From contig JAJEGO010000037.1 in assembly GCA_022819805.1 (NCBI GenBank), positions 1 to 44,463 of the forward strand: a stretch of 44,463 nt of DNA. The letters are read 5' to 3'. Source of the DNA: Candidatus Dadabacteria bacterium (GTDB lineage Bacteria; Desulfobacterota_D; UBA1144; Nemesobacterales; Nemesobacteraceae). Made by a program: the position numbers and the translations under genes. The notes under the pieces are model-generated. The model was given only the letters and a program-made list of their open reading frames with translations. It was not told the origin of the DNA and did not search any database. This document shows, piece after piece, positions 28,688 to 38,045 of this stretch. Position 1 is the first letter of the stretch; every line of letters starts with the position of its first letter.

Positions 28688-28882
28688 AGTCTTTTGCTCT
28701 TGGCTTGCAAAGATGGAGAAGGACATTTTACAGTCCTGAAACATCTTTTCTGGAAGAGCACTACCGCCTGGTTCGGGGCGATGAGTTATAAGCGGTTTTC
28801 AGTGAAAGACTTATCGCTCCTTCTAGGACTTGCTGTTTCGTATCATGCTGAAATCACTTGTAAATTGTTATAATGCCCGTTC

Positions 28883-29503
28883 ATGGACAATCCGCCGCAC
28901 AGAACGGGCAGAATGATAAAAATATATAAAATCAGCTTCCCCGATGGATCGGCTTACGTCGGGCAGACAAGACAGCCGGTTTCCGCCCGGCTCGCGCAGC
29001 ATCGGCGCTCAAGCCCGTGCAATTCAATTCTGCACCGCAGGCTTCTTATAATGAAGCCGACCATAGAAGTCCTCTCTAGCCACCGCAACCAGGAGATTGC
29101 CGACCGGGAAGAGAAAAAGTGGATCATGGGGCTTGAAAAACCGATAAACATGTATGTCGACGGGAAGCAGATCAACACAAACCCCCAAGCCCCGTCACTG
29201 CGTGACAACAGGTGGCCGAAGGAAAGAAACCGGCGGAAAAGACCCAAGTATCCCCGCAGGGCCAGCGGCTATCACGTCTGTTCCTGGTGCTGGCGGAAAC
29301 TTCCAGTGTCTGAGTTCTATTCAGACTGCTGCAGGTCGGTCGGCCTTTCAAGCCGATGCAAGAGATGTTCCGGGATCGAGAGCAGGGCCCGCCGGGAGGC
29401 GATAAAAAGGAATGGGGATACTTCCGTAGCCTATTTCCAGGCTAAACTTGCGTGTCAGGCGCTGCGGACGACGAGAACCCGGCCGGTGATCAGAGTCGTA
29501 TGA
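28883..29503 (+). CDS. GIY-YIG endonuclease-domain protein with a cysteine cluster
   Basis: The 206-residue protein begins with a GIY-YIG nuclease domain (about 12-95): KIYKIS (Y15), AYVGQT (Y25, G27), the catalytic-type arginine R36 in ARLAQH and a helix with acidic residues. After a basic linker there is a C-terminal cluster CSWCWRKLPVSEFY...C...CKRC, a pattern seen in small zinc-binding modules that often accompany HNH or phage-related nucleases. The first ATG (28883) lies 8 bases after a TATAAT (28869-28874) without a Shine-Dalgarno; the ATG at 28913 is an alternative and keeps the whole domain. It is a single gene between sucD and yicC and is probably of mobile or phage origin. Confidence 0.8.
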   Translation: MDNPPHRTGRMIKIYKISFPDGSAYVGQTRQPVSARLAQHRRSSPCNSILHRRLLIMKPTIEVLSSHRNQEIADREEKKWIMGLEKPINMYVDGKQINTNPQAPSLRDNRWPKERNRRKRPKYPRRASGYHVCSWCWRKLPVSEFYSDCCRSVGLSSRCKRCSGIESRARREAIKRNGDTSVAYFQAKLACQALRTTRTRPVIRVV

Positions 29504-29539
29504 GAAGTAAAGAACCCGTAACCGGTGGCCGCAACGGGC

Positions 29540-30412
29540 TTACTCTATATTCTGAACCTGCTCGCGTATCTTTTCCAGCTCAAGTCGTATGTTTATGGTG
29601 AGGTGAGAGATCCCCGCGTCCTTGCATTTTGCCGATATGGTCCCGGCTTCCCTGTTCATTTCCTGGATCAGGAAATCAAGCTCCTTCCCCACGGGTCCCT
29701 TTTTCCTGGCGGTCTTCCTGAACTTGGAGATATGAGCCTCAAGTCTCACGATTTCTTCATCGATCTCGCTTTTTTCAGTCACTATGGCCGCGGCTTCCTG
29801 AGAAATAAGAGGATCGTTCTTATGCCTTGATGAGAAGATTTTCTCGATCTTCTCCTTTGTTTTTTTCTCGGATTTCTTTACGAATTCCTTTCGTTTCTTC
29901 TTTACGCCGTCAACCGCTTTTCTTATGATTTCCAGGCGCCCGAGTATCGCTTTCTCGAGCTTCTGCCCCTCGGCCTCCCGGCTCCTGTTGAACTTTACAA
30001 GCGCTTTTGCGACCGTTTCCCTGATCTTGGTTTCCGTATCTCTTGAGACCTCGGGTCCGACATGGCTCTCAAAGGAATTCTCCATCATGAGCAGGTGCTC
30101 GACTCCTATCTCCGTTTTAAGCCCCAGAGCGGAATTGATTCTCTTGAGGGAGCTGTGATTTTCCCGGAGCACTTTTTCTGAGAGGCGCTGCCTCTCCTTT
30201 CGGTTTGTCTGCACGGAAAGCCTAAGGCGAAGTTTTCCCCTCTGAATCGAGTTTTTCATCCTGTCTTCAATTGCGGTTTCCAATTGGAGAAGCGATTCGG
30301 GAACGCTGGCATTTACATCGAGGAACCTGTGGTTCTCCGACCGTATGTTCACCATTATCTTTCCGATCTCTGTGTTTACGGATGATTCCGCAAAGCCGGT
30401 CATACTTTTCAT
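29540..30412 (-). CDS. yicC: YicC family endoribonuclease
   Basis: The 290-residue protein starts with MKSMTGFA, the invariant N-terminus of YicC, and ends with EMNREAGTISAKCKDAG followed by a final REQVQNIE, the family C-terminal signature (DUF1732). YicC proteins are ribonucleases that in E. coli act on small RNAs such as RyhB together with PNPase. The middle third is highly charged and helical. A 9-codon remnant of the same gene start is found at 32801-32827 as part of a duplicated junction. The gene faces away from the small lipoprotein gene at 30592. Confidence 0.93.
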   Translation of the reverse strand: MKSMTGFAESSVNTEIGKIMVNIRSENHRFLDVNASVPESLLQLETAIEDRMKNSIQRGKLRLRLSVQTNRKERQRLSEKVLRENHSSLKRINSALGLKTEIGVEHLLMMENSFESHVGPEVSRDTETKIRETVAKALVKFNRSREAEGQKLEKAILGRLEIIRKAVDGVKKKRKEFVKKSEKKTKEKIEKIFSSRHKNDPLISQEAAAIVTEKSEIDEEIVRLEAHISKFRKTARKKGPVGKELDFLIQEMNREAGTISAKCKDAGISHLTINIRLELEKIREQVQNIE

Positions 30413-30591
30413 GATACGCTTTTTTCCTTCTGGTATACGTTTTTCTCAAGCAGAATACCCGCAACGGGTTCCAATTCGCAACCGCCGCCATGTGAGGAAA
30501 GAAAACCGCTTTGCATGTTCCCGGAACTTGCCTGCACCATTTTTCTCATTTAACTTCTTAGATCATTCAAAGGATCCCCAGTTCCCGCTCC

Positions 30592-31071
30592 ATGAGAAAA
30601 TCCTATCTTTTCGTTCTGCCCTTGCTGCTTCTTTCTCTCTCCTGCGCCGTTCCGGTGCAGAGTTCGGACCAAAGGAGACCGCAGCCGAAAGTTTCCGCTA
30701 CCAGCGTCGTAAAATCTTTTCTTGAGGCGCTTAAGGAGCGTGACTTTGAATCCGCTTACGACAAGGTGCATATATTCAGTTCGGACCGCGAAGGTTACGT
30801 AAGCAGGTTTGAGCTTCTTTACGAAAACTACGATATCAGAATAGTTGGCTACAGGGTCCTGGCGACCCAGCTTTTCAAGGACACCGCCATAGTGGTCGCG
30901 GAAGTGGAGGTTGACTACAGAAGGCCGGGCGAGAGCGAGCGCGCGAGAGCTAAACACACAAACCGCTACGATCTCTCAATACCCAAAAAAGAGTGGAAGA
31001 TAGTAAAGGACGAATGCATTGAGAACTGCAGTTACGGACCGGAAGGTGAGAGCGGAGACGGAGGAGTGTAG
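30592..31071 (+). CDS. Small lipoprotein, possible NTF2-like fold
   Basis: The 159-residue protein has a signal peptide (MRKSYLFVLPLLLLSLSC) ending at Cys18. The mature part contains VVKSFLEALKERDFESAYDKV and later a strand-rich stretch, the pattern of small NTF2-like domains of the DUF4878 kind; that assignment is a guess. The glycine-rich, acidic C-terminus may be disordered. A shortened second copy (same signal peptide and same tail, middle missing) stands at 33025-33129 directly before dapB. This and the following dapB remnant indicate that this gene originally lay between yicC and dapB. Confidence 0.75.
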   Translation: MRKSYLFVLPLLLLSLSCAVPVQSSDQRRPQPKVSATSVVKSFLEALKERDFESAYDKVHIFSSDREGYVSRFELLYENYDIRIVGYRVLATQLFKDTAIVVAEVEVDYRRPGESERARAKHTNRYDLSIPKKEWKIVKDECIENCSYGPEGESGDGGV

Positions 31072-31140
31072 GGGATAAAAGTCGCGGTCGTCGCGGACCC
31101 CGAGTCCAGAGTCAGGGATGTGGCGGGAGCTCTGTAGAAA
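31072..31140 (+). pseudogene. Remnant of the dapB 5' end
   Basis: Right after the lipoprotein stop the sequence reads GGG ATA AAA GTC GCG GTC, which lines up codon by codon with the true dapB start GTG ATA AAG ATT GCG GTA at 33126. The start codon is destroyed (GTG to GGG). The frame reads IKVAVVADPESRVRDVAGAL and then stops at TAG (31136-31138), against IKIAVAGVCGRMG in DapB. It fixes the right edge of the duplicated segment. Confidence 0.65.
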
Positions 31141-31202
31141 GCATTGCAATCCTGAAGATGTATTGTTACCATGTTTCGGCGATGTTTGGCTGCTCCTCAG
31201 TG

Positions 31203-32783
31203 ATGCGCGGGATCAAGGGTATTTTCTTGGTGTTGCTTATCGTGACCGCTGCCGGTTGCGGCGGGAGCGATGGTGGTGAGAACAACGAGGACACGCGTGA
31301 CCGGTTCGCCGAGTTTTGGGATGAACTGGAGCGTCTGGATCCCCGGCCGGACTGGTGGAGAGATTCCGAACCGTATACCTGCCGTCAGGAGGAGAACCCT
31401 GACTCCCCGTGGCCTGAAGCGGGTCTTGAGGATCTTGGCGGGTCCGACCCTCTCTCCCTGATCCGCTGGTTCGGTAACGGAAGTTATCTGCGGTACGGCA
31501 ATCTGAGATTCTTCGGGTGTACGGAACTTGAAAAGTACCCGGGCGAGTACCATGTTGCGGATACGCCCATCGACCCGACATATTACTCGCTGGGCGATCT
31601 GGACATATATGTGGACATAGCTCGCATACCGCCTCGTCCGGCTCACGTGCCGGCAGATGAGTGGTTGTGGTACGAAGACGACGGGGGACGAATCGATTTC
31701 ATCAGCATGGAGGAAGCCGTCTCGCTTCTCAATCAGCACGTCGCCCCGTATTACAGGAGGATATCGGGGGACAGGTTCCGGATCACTTTTCACGCGGGCA
31801 ATGAATTTGAAGTCGGCGGCGACGGCCAGCCGGAGGACGCGGAGAGCCGGCAGATGGCGGAGGTCGGAATAACCTGCGGGGAGGGCTGTCGCAAGTACGG
31901 ACCCCCAAGCGGGCTCAACCGGATTCTGCTCAACGATGTCGCTTCTTACAGCGGAGGCGAGGCATCCAGTGGATGGGCCGGATTCGGCCTCGTGAGTTTG
32001 CGCGAAGGGCTCATGGGAATTATTGTCCACGAGATAGGCCATGGGTGGATGGAATGGCCGCATTCTTTTGCGGAAGTAGTCTTGGAACTTCCCGGCCAAC
32101 CGACTTTGCCTCCCAATGAATACAGCAATCCTTACGATGTAATGTCGAGTTTTGCCTTCATCGATCCGGTGAGGGGCTGGGACAGCGATATGCCGTCCAC
32201 GCTGGCAATCAACCGTTACTCGGCCGGCTGGATCAGTCCAAGCGATGTCGCTTTGCACACAAAAGACGAAGCCACGTATACATTGAGCAAACCGTTTGGT
32301 AGCGGCTATCAGTTCCTCGTCATACATTCGGGCCGCCGCTACGCCTTCACGACGCTTGAGGTTCTCGAGGAGCGGTCCTCCAGATACAAGGTAACCGAGG
32401 CAAACGTTTACGACCCGTCGGCCCCGGGCGGAAAGCGTCCCCGAAGGTACGAGGGGGTCCTGGTAAGCCGTTACGATCAGAGCGCCGGCACCGGTGGGTT
32501 CGTCCGGTTTGGTCCGGCTCTCTACAATACGGACAATCCGAACTACAGGTTTGAGGTTGCCGCCGGCGCGGATGATTACTCTCTCATACCCGACGGCGGG
32601 ACGCGGCAGATCGGCGGGGGAGTCAGCGTTTCGGTGAAGAAAAACCCGGATGGCAGCTATGAAGTGACCGTAAGCGGCGGGAGAACGGCGGAGTTTAAAA
32701 AATGGTGTGCCCCCATTCTGTTGTCGCTTGGGGACGGAAAGATAGAATACGACACCGGCTGTTCCCTGGAACCGGAGTTCTAG
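31203..32783 (+). CDS. Secreted zinc metallopeptidase-like lipoprotein (M6/M11-like)
   Basis: The 526-residue protein starts with a signal peptide and lipobox AAGC (Cys19). The zinc motif HEIGH is at residues 276-280 (VHEIGHGWMEW), with another histidine at 287. Downstream, NPYDVMSS resembles the Met-turn region of M6 (immune inhibitor A) and M11 zincins, and NRYSAGWI the following conserved block. The third zinc ligand cannot be fixed by eye. The frame is open from 31158, but the ATG at 31203 directly precedes the signal peptide and is preferred. The region beyond 390 is strand-rich and of unknown role. The gene stands between the two halves of a broken duplication of the yicC-lipoprotein-dapB junction, and was probably inserted there. 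Confidence 0.8.
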   Translation: MRGIKGIFLVLLIVTAAGCGGSDGGENNEDTRDRFAEFWDELERLDPRPDWWRDSEPYTCRQEENPDSPWPEAGLEDLGGSDPLSLIRWFGNGSYLRYGNLRFFGCTELEKYPGEYHVADTPIDPTYYSLGDLDIYVDIARIPPRPAHVPADEWLWYEDDGGRIDFISMEEAVSLLNQHVAPYYRRISGDRFRITFHAGNEFEVGGDGQPEDAESRQMAEVGITCGEGCRKYGPPSGLNRILLNDVASYSGGEASSGWAGFGLVSLREGLMGIIVHEIGHGWMEWPHSFAEVVLELPGQPTLPPNEYSNPYDVMSSFAFIDPVRGWDSDMPSTLAINRYSAGWISPSDVALHTKDEATYTLSKPFGSGYQFLVIHSGRRYAFTTLEVLEERSSRYKVTEANVYDPSAPGGKRPRRYEGVLVSRYDQSAGTGGFVRFGPALYNTDNPNYRFEVAAGADDYSLIPDGGTRQIGGGVSVSVKKNPDGSYEVTVSGGRTAEFKKWCAPILLSLGDGKIEYDTGCSLEPEF

Positions 32784-32800
32784 GCCTCAACGGGATTTCC

Positions 32801-32827
32801 ATCCGCGAAACCCGTCATGCTTTTCAT
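32801..32827 (-). pseudogene. Remnant of the yicC 5' end
   Basis: On the minus strand this reads MKSMTGFAD, matching the invariant start of YicC (MKSMTGFAE at 30412 downward), then stops after a few more codons. The bases to the right, through 33024, align with the spacer between yicC and the lipoprotein gene (30413-30591), including GGAACTTGCCTG and TTTAACTTCTTA. Confidence 0.7.
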
Positions 32828-33024
32828 GCTGCTGTTCTTTCCGTACGGGCGCGCGTTTTCCTCTGCCTGACGGGCGAAACACCCGAAACGGCGCCGATTG
32901 ACACGGCTTCTGACCGGATGCGGGCTGACGTAAAACCCGTCCTGTCCCTTTCCGGGAACTTGCCTGTATCATCATTCTCGTTTAACTTCTTATCCTGTTC
33001 GGAGGATTTTCCGTTTCCGTGTCC

Positions 33025-33129
33025 ATGAGAAAAGCTTATCTTTTCGTCCTGCCGCCGCTTTTTTTCACCCCCTGCGCCGTCCTGGCGTGCGGTTCCTGCG
33101 AAGGCGGAGACGGAGGAGGTCAGGAGTGA
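33025..33129 (+). pseudogene. Internally deleted copy of the small lipoprotein (34 codons)
   Basis: The frame reads MRKAYLFVLPPLFFTPC at the start and GGDGGGQE at the end. It matches the N-terminus and the C-terminal tail of the lipoprotein at 30592 (MRKSYLFVLPLLLLSLSC and SGDGGV) with about 125 codons missing between. It ends TGA at 33127-33129, overlapping the dapB GTG as GTGA. It may be translated as a short signal-peptide-like leader coupled to dapB, but its sequence is that of a decayed gene. Confidence 0.7.
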
Positions 33130-33926
33130 TAAAGATTGCGGTAGCAGGTGTATGCGGGCGCATGGGGATGAGCGTGGCTTCGCTTGCGGGCGCTGACGGG
33201 GATATTGAAATCGTGGGGGCGACGGAGGCGCCGGGGCACGTTTCGGTCGGCTTCGGTCTCGAGGATCTTATCGCGGGTGCGGGGCCGGGAGTGAGCGTGA
33301 GTGGCAGCATTGAGGAGGCTGCCGGGGACGCGGACGTGATAATTGACTTCACCGTTCCCGAGGCGACCCTTGCCCACGCCGAATATTCGGTCCGGAACGG
33401 AAAATCGATGGTCATAGGAACGACGGGCTTTACGCAGGAGCAGAGAGAAGAACTCCTTGGGCTCCTTGGGCGGATACCGTGCGTTCTCGCTCCCAATATG
33501 AGCGTCGGCGTCAATATTCTTTTCGAGATATCAAGGCAGGTGGCGTTTCATCTGGGAGACAGCTACGACGCCGAGATCTTCGAGACCCATCACAGGGGGA
33601 AAATCGATTCTCCGAGCGGAACGGCAATTGCGCTTGCGGAAGCTGTCGCGTCGGGACTCGGCTCGCAACTCGAGGATGTGGCGAGATACGAAAGACACGG
33701 GCGTACAGGGGCGAGAGAGAAGGGGGAGATAGGCATTCAGACGCTTCGCGGAGGAGACGTGGTGGGAGATCACACCGTCATGTTCCTCGGCGACGGGGAG
33801 AGAGTGGAGCTTACCCACAAGGCGACTACCAGGGAGAATTTCTCTGCGGGCGCGCTTCGCGCGGCGAAATGGATTCCGGGGAAACCCCCGGGAGCCTACG
33901 CGATGCGGGACGTGCTCGGATTCTGA
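33126..33926 (+). CDS. dapB: 4-hydroxy-tetrahydrodipicolinate reductase
   Basis: DapB reduces the product of DapA with NAD(P)H in diaminopimelate/lysine synthesis. Motifs are the nucleotide fold IKIAVAGVCGRMG, the loop IDFTVPEATLAHA, IGTTGFT, the active-site block EIFETHHRGKIDSPSGTA and the C-terminal block GDHTVMFLGDGERVELTHKA. The frame is open upstream from 33087 as an arginine-rich stretch, but the GTG at 33126 gives the family N-terminus and 266 residues, and GGAGGAGGT ends 5 bases before it. It is the first full gene of a rightward group dapB-tgt-yajC-secD-secF with short gaps. Confidence 0.95.
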   Translation: MIKIAVAGVCGRMGMSVASLAGADGDIEIVGATEAPGHVSVGFGLEDLIAGAGPGVSVSGSIEEAAGDADVIIDFTVPEATLAHAEYSVRNGKSMVIGTTGFTQEQREELLGLLGRIPCVLAPNMSVGVNILFEISRQVAFHLGDSYDAEIFETHHRGKIDSPSGTAIALAEAVASGLGSQLEDVARYERHGRTGAREKGEIGIQTLRGGDVVGDHTVMFLGDGERVELTHKATTRENFSAGALRAAKWIPGKPPGAYAMRDVLGF

Positions 33927-35048
<1,122 letters not shown>

Positions 35049-35051
35049 AAA

Positions 35052-35426
35052 TTGAGAAAACTTGCTTTTGTGGCCACTTCTGCGCTTTTCGTTTCATCGT
35101 GCATGCCTCCCGGGGCCGGCTCGGGGGAAGGGGGAACGGCATTTTCGGCCATACTTCCGTTCGTTGCCATATTCGCCCTTTTCTACTTTCTTATAATAAG
35201 GCCCCAGCAGCGCCAGAGCCGTGAGCGCAAGAAGATGCTCGCCGAGGTAAAGAGGGGTGACAGCATTATTACCACCGGCGGCATACGTGGCAGGGTGATA
35301 AACGTTGACGGGGATGACATCACGGTCGAGATAGCCAAAGGCATCAACATAAAAATGGTCCGCTCCGGGATCTCGGAGAAGACCGATTCCCCAGCAGCTG
35401 ACGGCAAACCCAAGGGGGGCGGCTGA
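35052..35426 (+). CDS. yajC: Sec translocon accessory subunit YajC
   Basis: YajC associates with SecDF and the SecYEG channel. The 124-residue protein has the family core: a membrane helix at about 31-50 (ILPFVAIFALFYFLIIRPQQ) and a conserved cytoplasmic block with VKRGDSIITTGGIRGRV. It is preceded by an extra N-terminal segment that looks like a lipoprotein signal, FVSSC with Cys17, then a Gly/Ser-rich linker, which is not usual in YajC. The start is TTG at 35052: GGAGGAGG lies about 9 bases before it and there is no nearby ATG. The gap to secD is 3 bases. Confidence 0.92.
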   Translation: MRKLAFVATSALFVSSCMPPGAGSGEGGTAFSAILPFVAIFALFYFLIIRPQQRQSRERKKMLAEVKRGDSIITTGGIRGRVINVDGDDITVEIAKGINIKMVRSGISEKTDSPAADGKPKGGG

Positions 35427-35429
35427 TTA

Positions 35430-37031
35430 ATGCAAGGCGTGTCCCGTCTCTGGGTTACCGTTATTGTTCTTTTTTCCTTTCTCTGCGTAATACTCCTTAC
35501 GCCGACCTTTATGGGTGACAAGCTTCCCTCCTGGTGGGGGAAGGTGTTCTCAAGCAAGGGGATAAGCCTCGGGCTTGACCTTGAAGGGGGAATATTCCTT
35601 CTTCTGGGCGTTGAGACGGAAGAGGGCGTGGAGCAGGAAATGCTTATCGTGGAGGAGTCCCTTGTCTCGAAGTTCAGGAAAGACAGGATCCTGGTGAAAA
35701 GCTCCTCCGTTTCCGACGGAACTCTCACGATAGGTTTTTTCCCGGGCGCCGATATGGACAAGGCGCTTGAGATTGCGCGCGACGAGTTTGAGGAGGTAAC
35801 GGATATAGATTCAGACGGTTTCCGGATCAGGCTTTCCGTAAAGCCCTCCTACGTGGACGAGCTTGAGCGAAACTCAATAGAACGGGTTCGCCACATAATA
35901 GAGAACCGCATCAAGGATTTCGGTCTGGTGGAGCCGAGCATACAGAAATCGGGCGAAGACAGGATCCTGGTGCAGGTGCCGGGAGCTTCCAAGAAAGACA
36001 GGCAGAGAATAGTAAACCTGATCAAAAAAACGGCCGTTCTGGAGTTCAAGATCGTAGAGGCCGTCGGGGCGTCGCAGGAGAACCTCCTTGCGGCGGTCGA
36101 GGCTGAAACGGAAAAGCAGGTTGCGGAGAAAGGACGGGCCATCCACGCGGGAGACACGGGGAACGAGAACGAGAGGTTTTTTCTGACCGAGAGGCTTGCG
36201 AGCGTGACCGGGGAGTATATCTCGGACGCGCGGATAACCTTTGATAACTACGGGAATCCGGCGGTCGGATTCACGTTCAGGGGAGAGGGCGCGAGCAGGT
36301 TCGGGAAGCTTACAGAAAACAATATCGGCGAGCGCTTGGCAATAGTTCTAGACGGCGTGATAAAGTCAGCTCCCACAATCCAGGACAAGATAACCTACCA
36401 GGGCACGATAACCGGGACTTTCACCCCCGATGAGGCAAAGGACCTCGCGCTTATCCTGAGATCGGGCTCCCTTCCCGTTCCGGTGAGGGTGGAGCAGGAA
36501 AGGACCGTGGGCCCCTCCCTGGGTCAGGACTCGATAGAGAAGGGGAGGTTCTCGATGATCGTGGGCGGCATACTTGTTCTTGTGTTCATGGTCTTTTTCT
36601 ACCGGGTGCAGGGTGTCGTGGCGAACGCCGCCCTGGTGCTCAACATACTTTTTATAATGGGTTTTCTCTCCGCCTTCGGGGTGACGCTTACCCTCCCGGG
36701 CATAGCCGGGCTTGTTCTCACGCTCGGCATGGCGGTTGACGGAAACATCATCATATTCGAGAGGATAAAAGAGGAACTTGTCGCGGGGAAAACCGCCGTT
36801 CACTCCATTGAAGCGGGATACGCGAGGTCGCTTTGGACCATACTTGACGCGAACGTGACGACGCTTCTTACGGCTCTTATACTTTTCTGGCTCGGCACGG
36901 GCCCCGTCAAGGGTTTCGCGGCGACTCTTTCGATCGGGATAGTATCGACCGTTTTCAGCAATCTCGTGGTGGCGAGAATTTTTACGAACATGCTATACAG
37001 GGACAAAAAAATTACCGAGGTAAGTATCTGA
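35430..37031 (+). CDS. secD: Protein translocase subunit SecD
   Basis: SecD with SecF pulls exported proteins across the membrane using the proton motive force. The 533-residue protein has an N-terminal membrane helix (about 6-26), the conserved GLDLEGG motif at about 49-55, the periplasmic P1 region (two segments to about residue 350), and five further helices from about 370 to 525, including GMAVDGNIIIFERIKEE in helix 4/5, the proton-path signature. Length and order match short-form SecD. secF follows after 10 bases. Confidence 0.95.
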   Translation: MQGVSRLWVTVIVLFSFLCVILLTPTFMGDKLPSWWGKVFSSKGISLGLDLEGGIFLLLGVETEEGVEQEMLIVEESLVSKFRKDRILVKSSSVSDGTLTIGFFPGADMDKALEIARDEFEEVTDIDSDGFRIRLSVKPSYVDELERNSIERVRHIIENRIKDFGLVEPSIQKSGEDRILVQVPGASKKDRQRIVNLIKKTAVLEFKIVEAVGASQENLLAAVEAETEKQVAEKGRAIHAGDTGNENERFFLTERLASVTGEYISDARITFDNYGNPAVGFTFRGEGASRFGKLTENNIGERLAIVLDGVIKSAPTIQDKITYQGTITGTFTPDEAKDLALILRSGSLPVPVRVEQERTVGPSLGQDSIEKGRFSMIVGGILVLVFMVFFYRVQGVVANAALVLNILFIMGFLSAFGVTLTLPGIAGLVLTLGMAVDGNIIIFERIKEELVAGKTAVHSIEAGYARSLWTILDANVTTLLTALILFWLGTGPVKGFAATLSIGIVSTVFSNLVVARIFTNMLYRDKKITEVSI

Positions 37032-37041
37032 GGGTGCGCGA

Positions 37042-37953
37042 GTGAGGCTCATAGGAAGACTTAATTACGATTTTGTGGAGAAGATGGGGGGCGCGATGCG
37101 CATTTCCATCGCGCTTGCGGTTATTTCCATCGCCTCCCTTGTTTATCACCAGGGACCTAACTGGGGAGTTGAGTTCACGGGCGGAACGGAGATACACATA
37201 AAGCTTGCGAAAAGCCTTGAAACCAACGTGCTGAAAGAGGGGCTTGAGAGAAGCGGCTTTCCCTCAGAATCGGTTCAGCGCTTCGGTCTCCCGGGCGATA
37301 ACGAGCACCTGATACAGTTCGCCCCCGATCTCGCGACTTTTGACCAGATAGAGGATTTTCAGAAAAGCCTTGAGGACCTTTTCGCGGAGTCAGAGGATTT
37401 CCAGGGAGCCTCCATCCAGAGAATAGACTACATAGGCCCCAGGGTGGGGAAGGAACTCATAACCAAGGCCCTTCTCTCCATACTGATCGCGTGCGTCGGC
37501 ATACTCGGCTACCTGGTCCTGAGGTTTGAATTCGGTTTTGCCGTGGGAGCGGTTATCGCGCTTATTCACGACACCCTTATAACCGTGGGAGCGATATCGC
37601 TTGCGGACAAGGAGTTCACCCTCGCGATCGTAGCCGCGCTTCTGACCGTTATAGGTTATTCGGTTAACGACACTATCGTCATATTCGACAGGATAAGGGA
37701 GAACATGGGGAATTTCCCCGAAAAAGGCTTCAGGGAGCTTGTCAACGATGGAATAAGCCAGACGCTCTCGCGTACTTTGCTCACGGCGATAACGGTGTTC
37801 ATAGTGCTTGTTCCGCTCTTTTTCCTCGGCGGCTCCGTAATACACGATTTCGCGTTTACCCTTATGGTGGGGGTCGTCATAGGGACCTACTCGTCGATTT
37901 TCGTGGCAAGCGCTTTCGTTGTCTACTGGAGAAAAAGAAAGGCAACCGGATAA
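37042..37953 (+). CDS. secF: Protein translocase subunit SecF
   Basis: The 303-residue partner of SecD has a membrane helix at about 17-35, the conserved VEFTGGTE motif and five C-terminal helices with VIGYSVNDTIVIFDRIRENMG. The start is GTG at 37042, which gives the usual N-terminus ending in LNYDFVEK. It is the last gene of the dapB-tgt-yajC-secDF group. The 92-base gap to pheS contains a putative promoter. Confidence 0.95.
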   Translation: MRLIGRLNYDFVEKMGGAMRISIALAVISIASLVYHQGPNWGVEFTGGTEIHIKLAKSLETNVLKEGLERSGFPSESVQRFGLPGDNEHLIQFAPDLATFDQIEDFQKSLEDLFAESEDFQGASIQRIDYIGPRVGKELITKALLSILIACVGILGYLVLRFEFGFAVGAVIALIHDTLITVGAISLADKEFTLAIVAALLTVIGYSVNDTIVIFDRIRENMGNFPEKGFRELVNDGISQTLSRTLLTAITVFIVLVPLFFLGGSVIHDFAFTLMVGVVIGTYSSIFVASAFVVYWRKRKATG

Positions 37954-37978
37954 GAGCCGTTTTGGCGGGTTCTCCGCT

Positions 37979-38007
37979 TTGATAATCGGTCCCATAACAG
38001 TTAAATA
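37979..38007 (+). promoter_or_regulatory. Putative pheS promoter
   Basis: TTGATA (37979-37984) and TAAATA (38002-38007) are 17 bases apart, 39 bases before the pheS ATG. No T-box, leader peptide with Phe codons or attenuator is seen between. Confidence 0.4.
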
Positions 38008-38045
38008 TTTCCCGTTTTGCTTCTGAAAACACACAACCCGGGCAG

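Noticed and set aside
31197-32327. Long minus-strand open frame (376 codons) opposite the metallopeptidase gene
   Set aside because: The plus strand carries a signal peptide, HEIGH motif and Met-turn-like block; the antisense frame has no protein-like motif.
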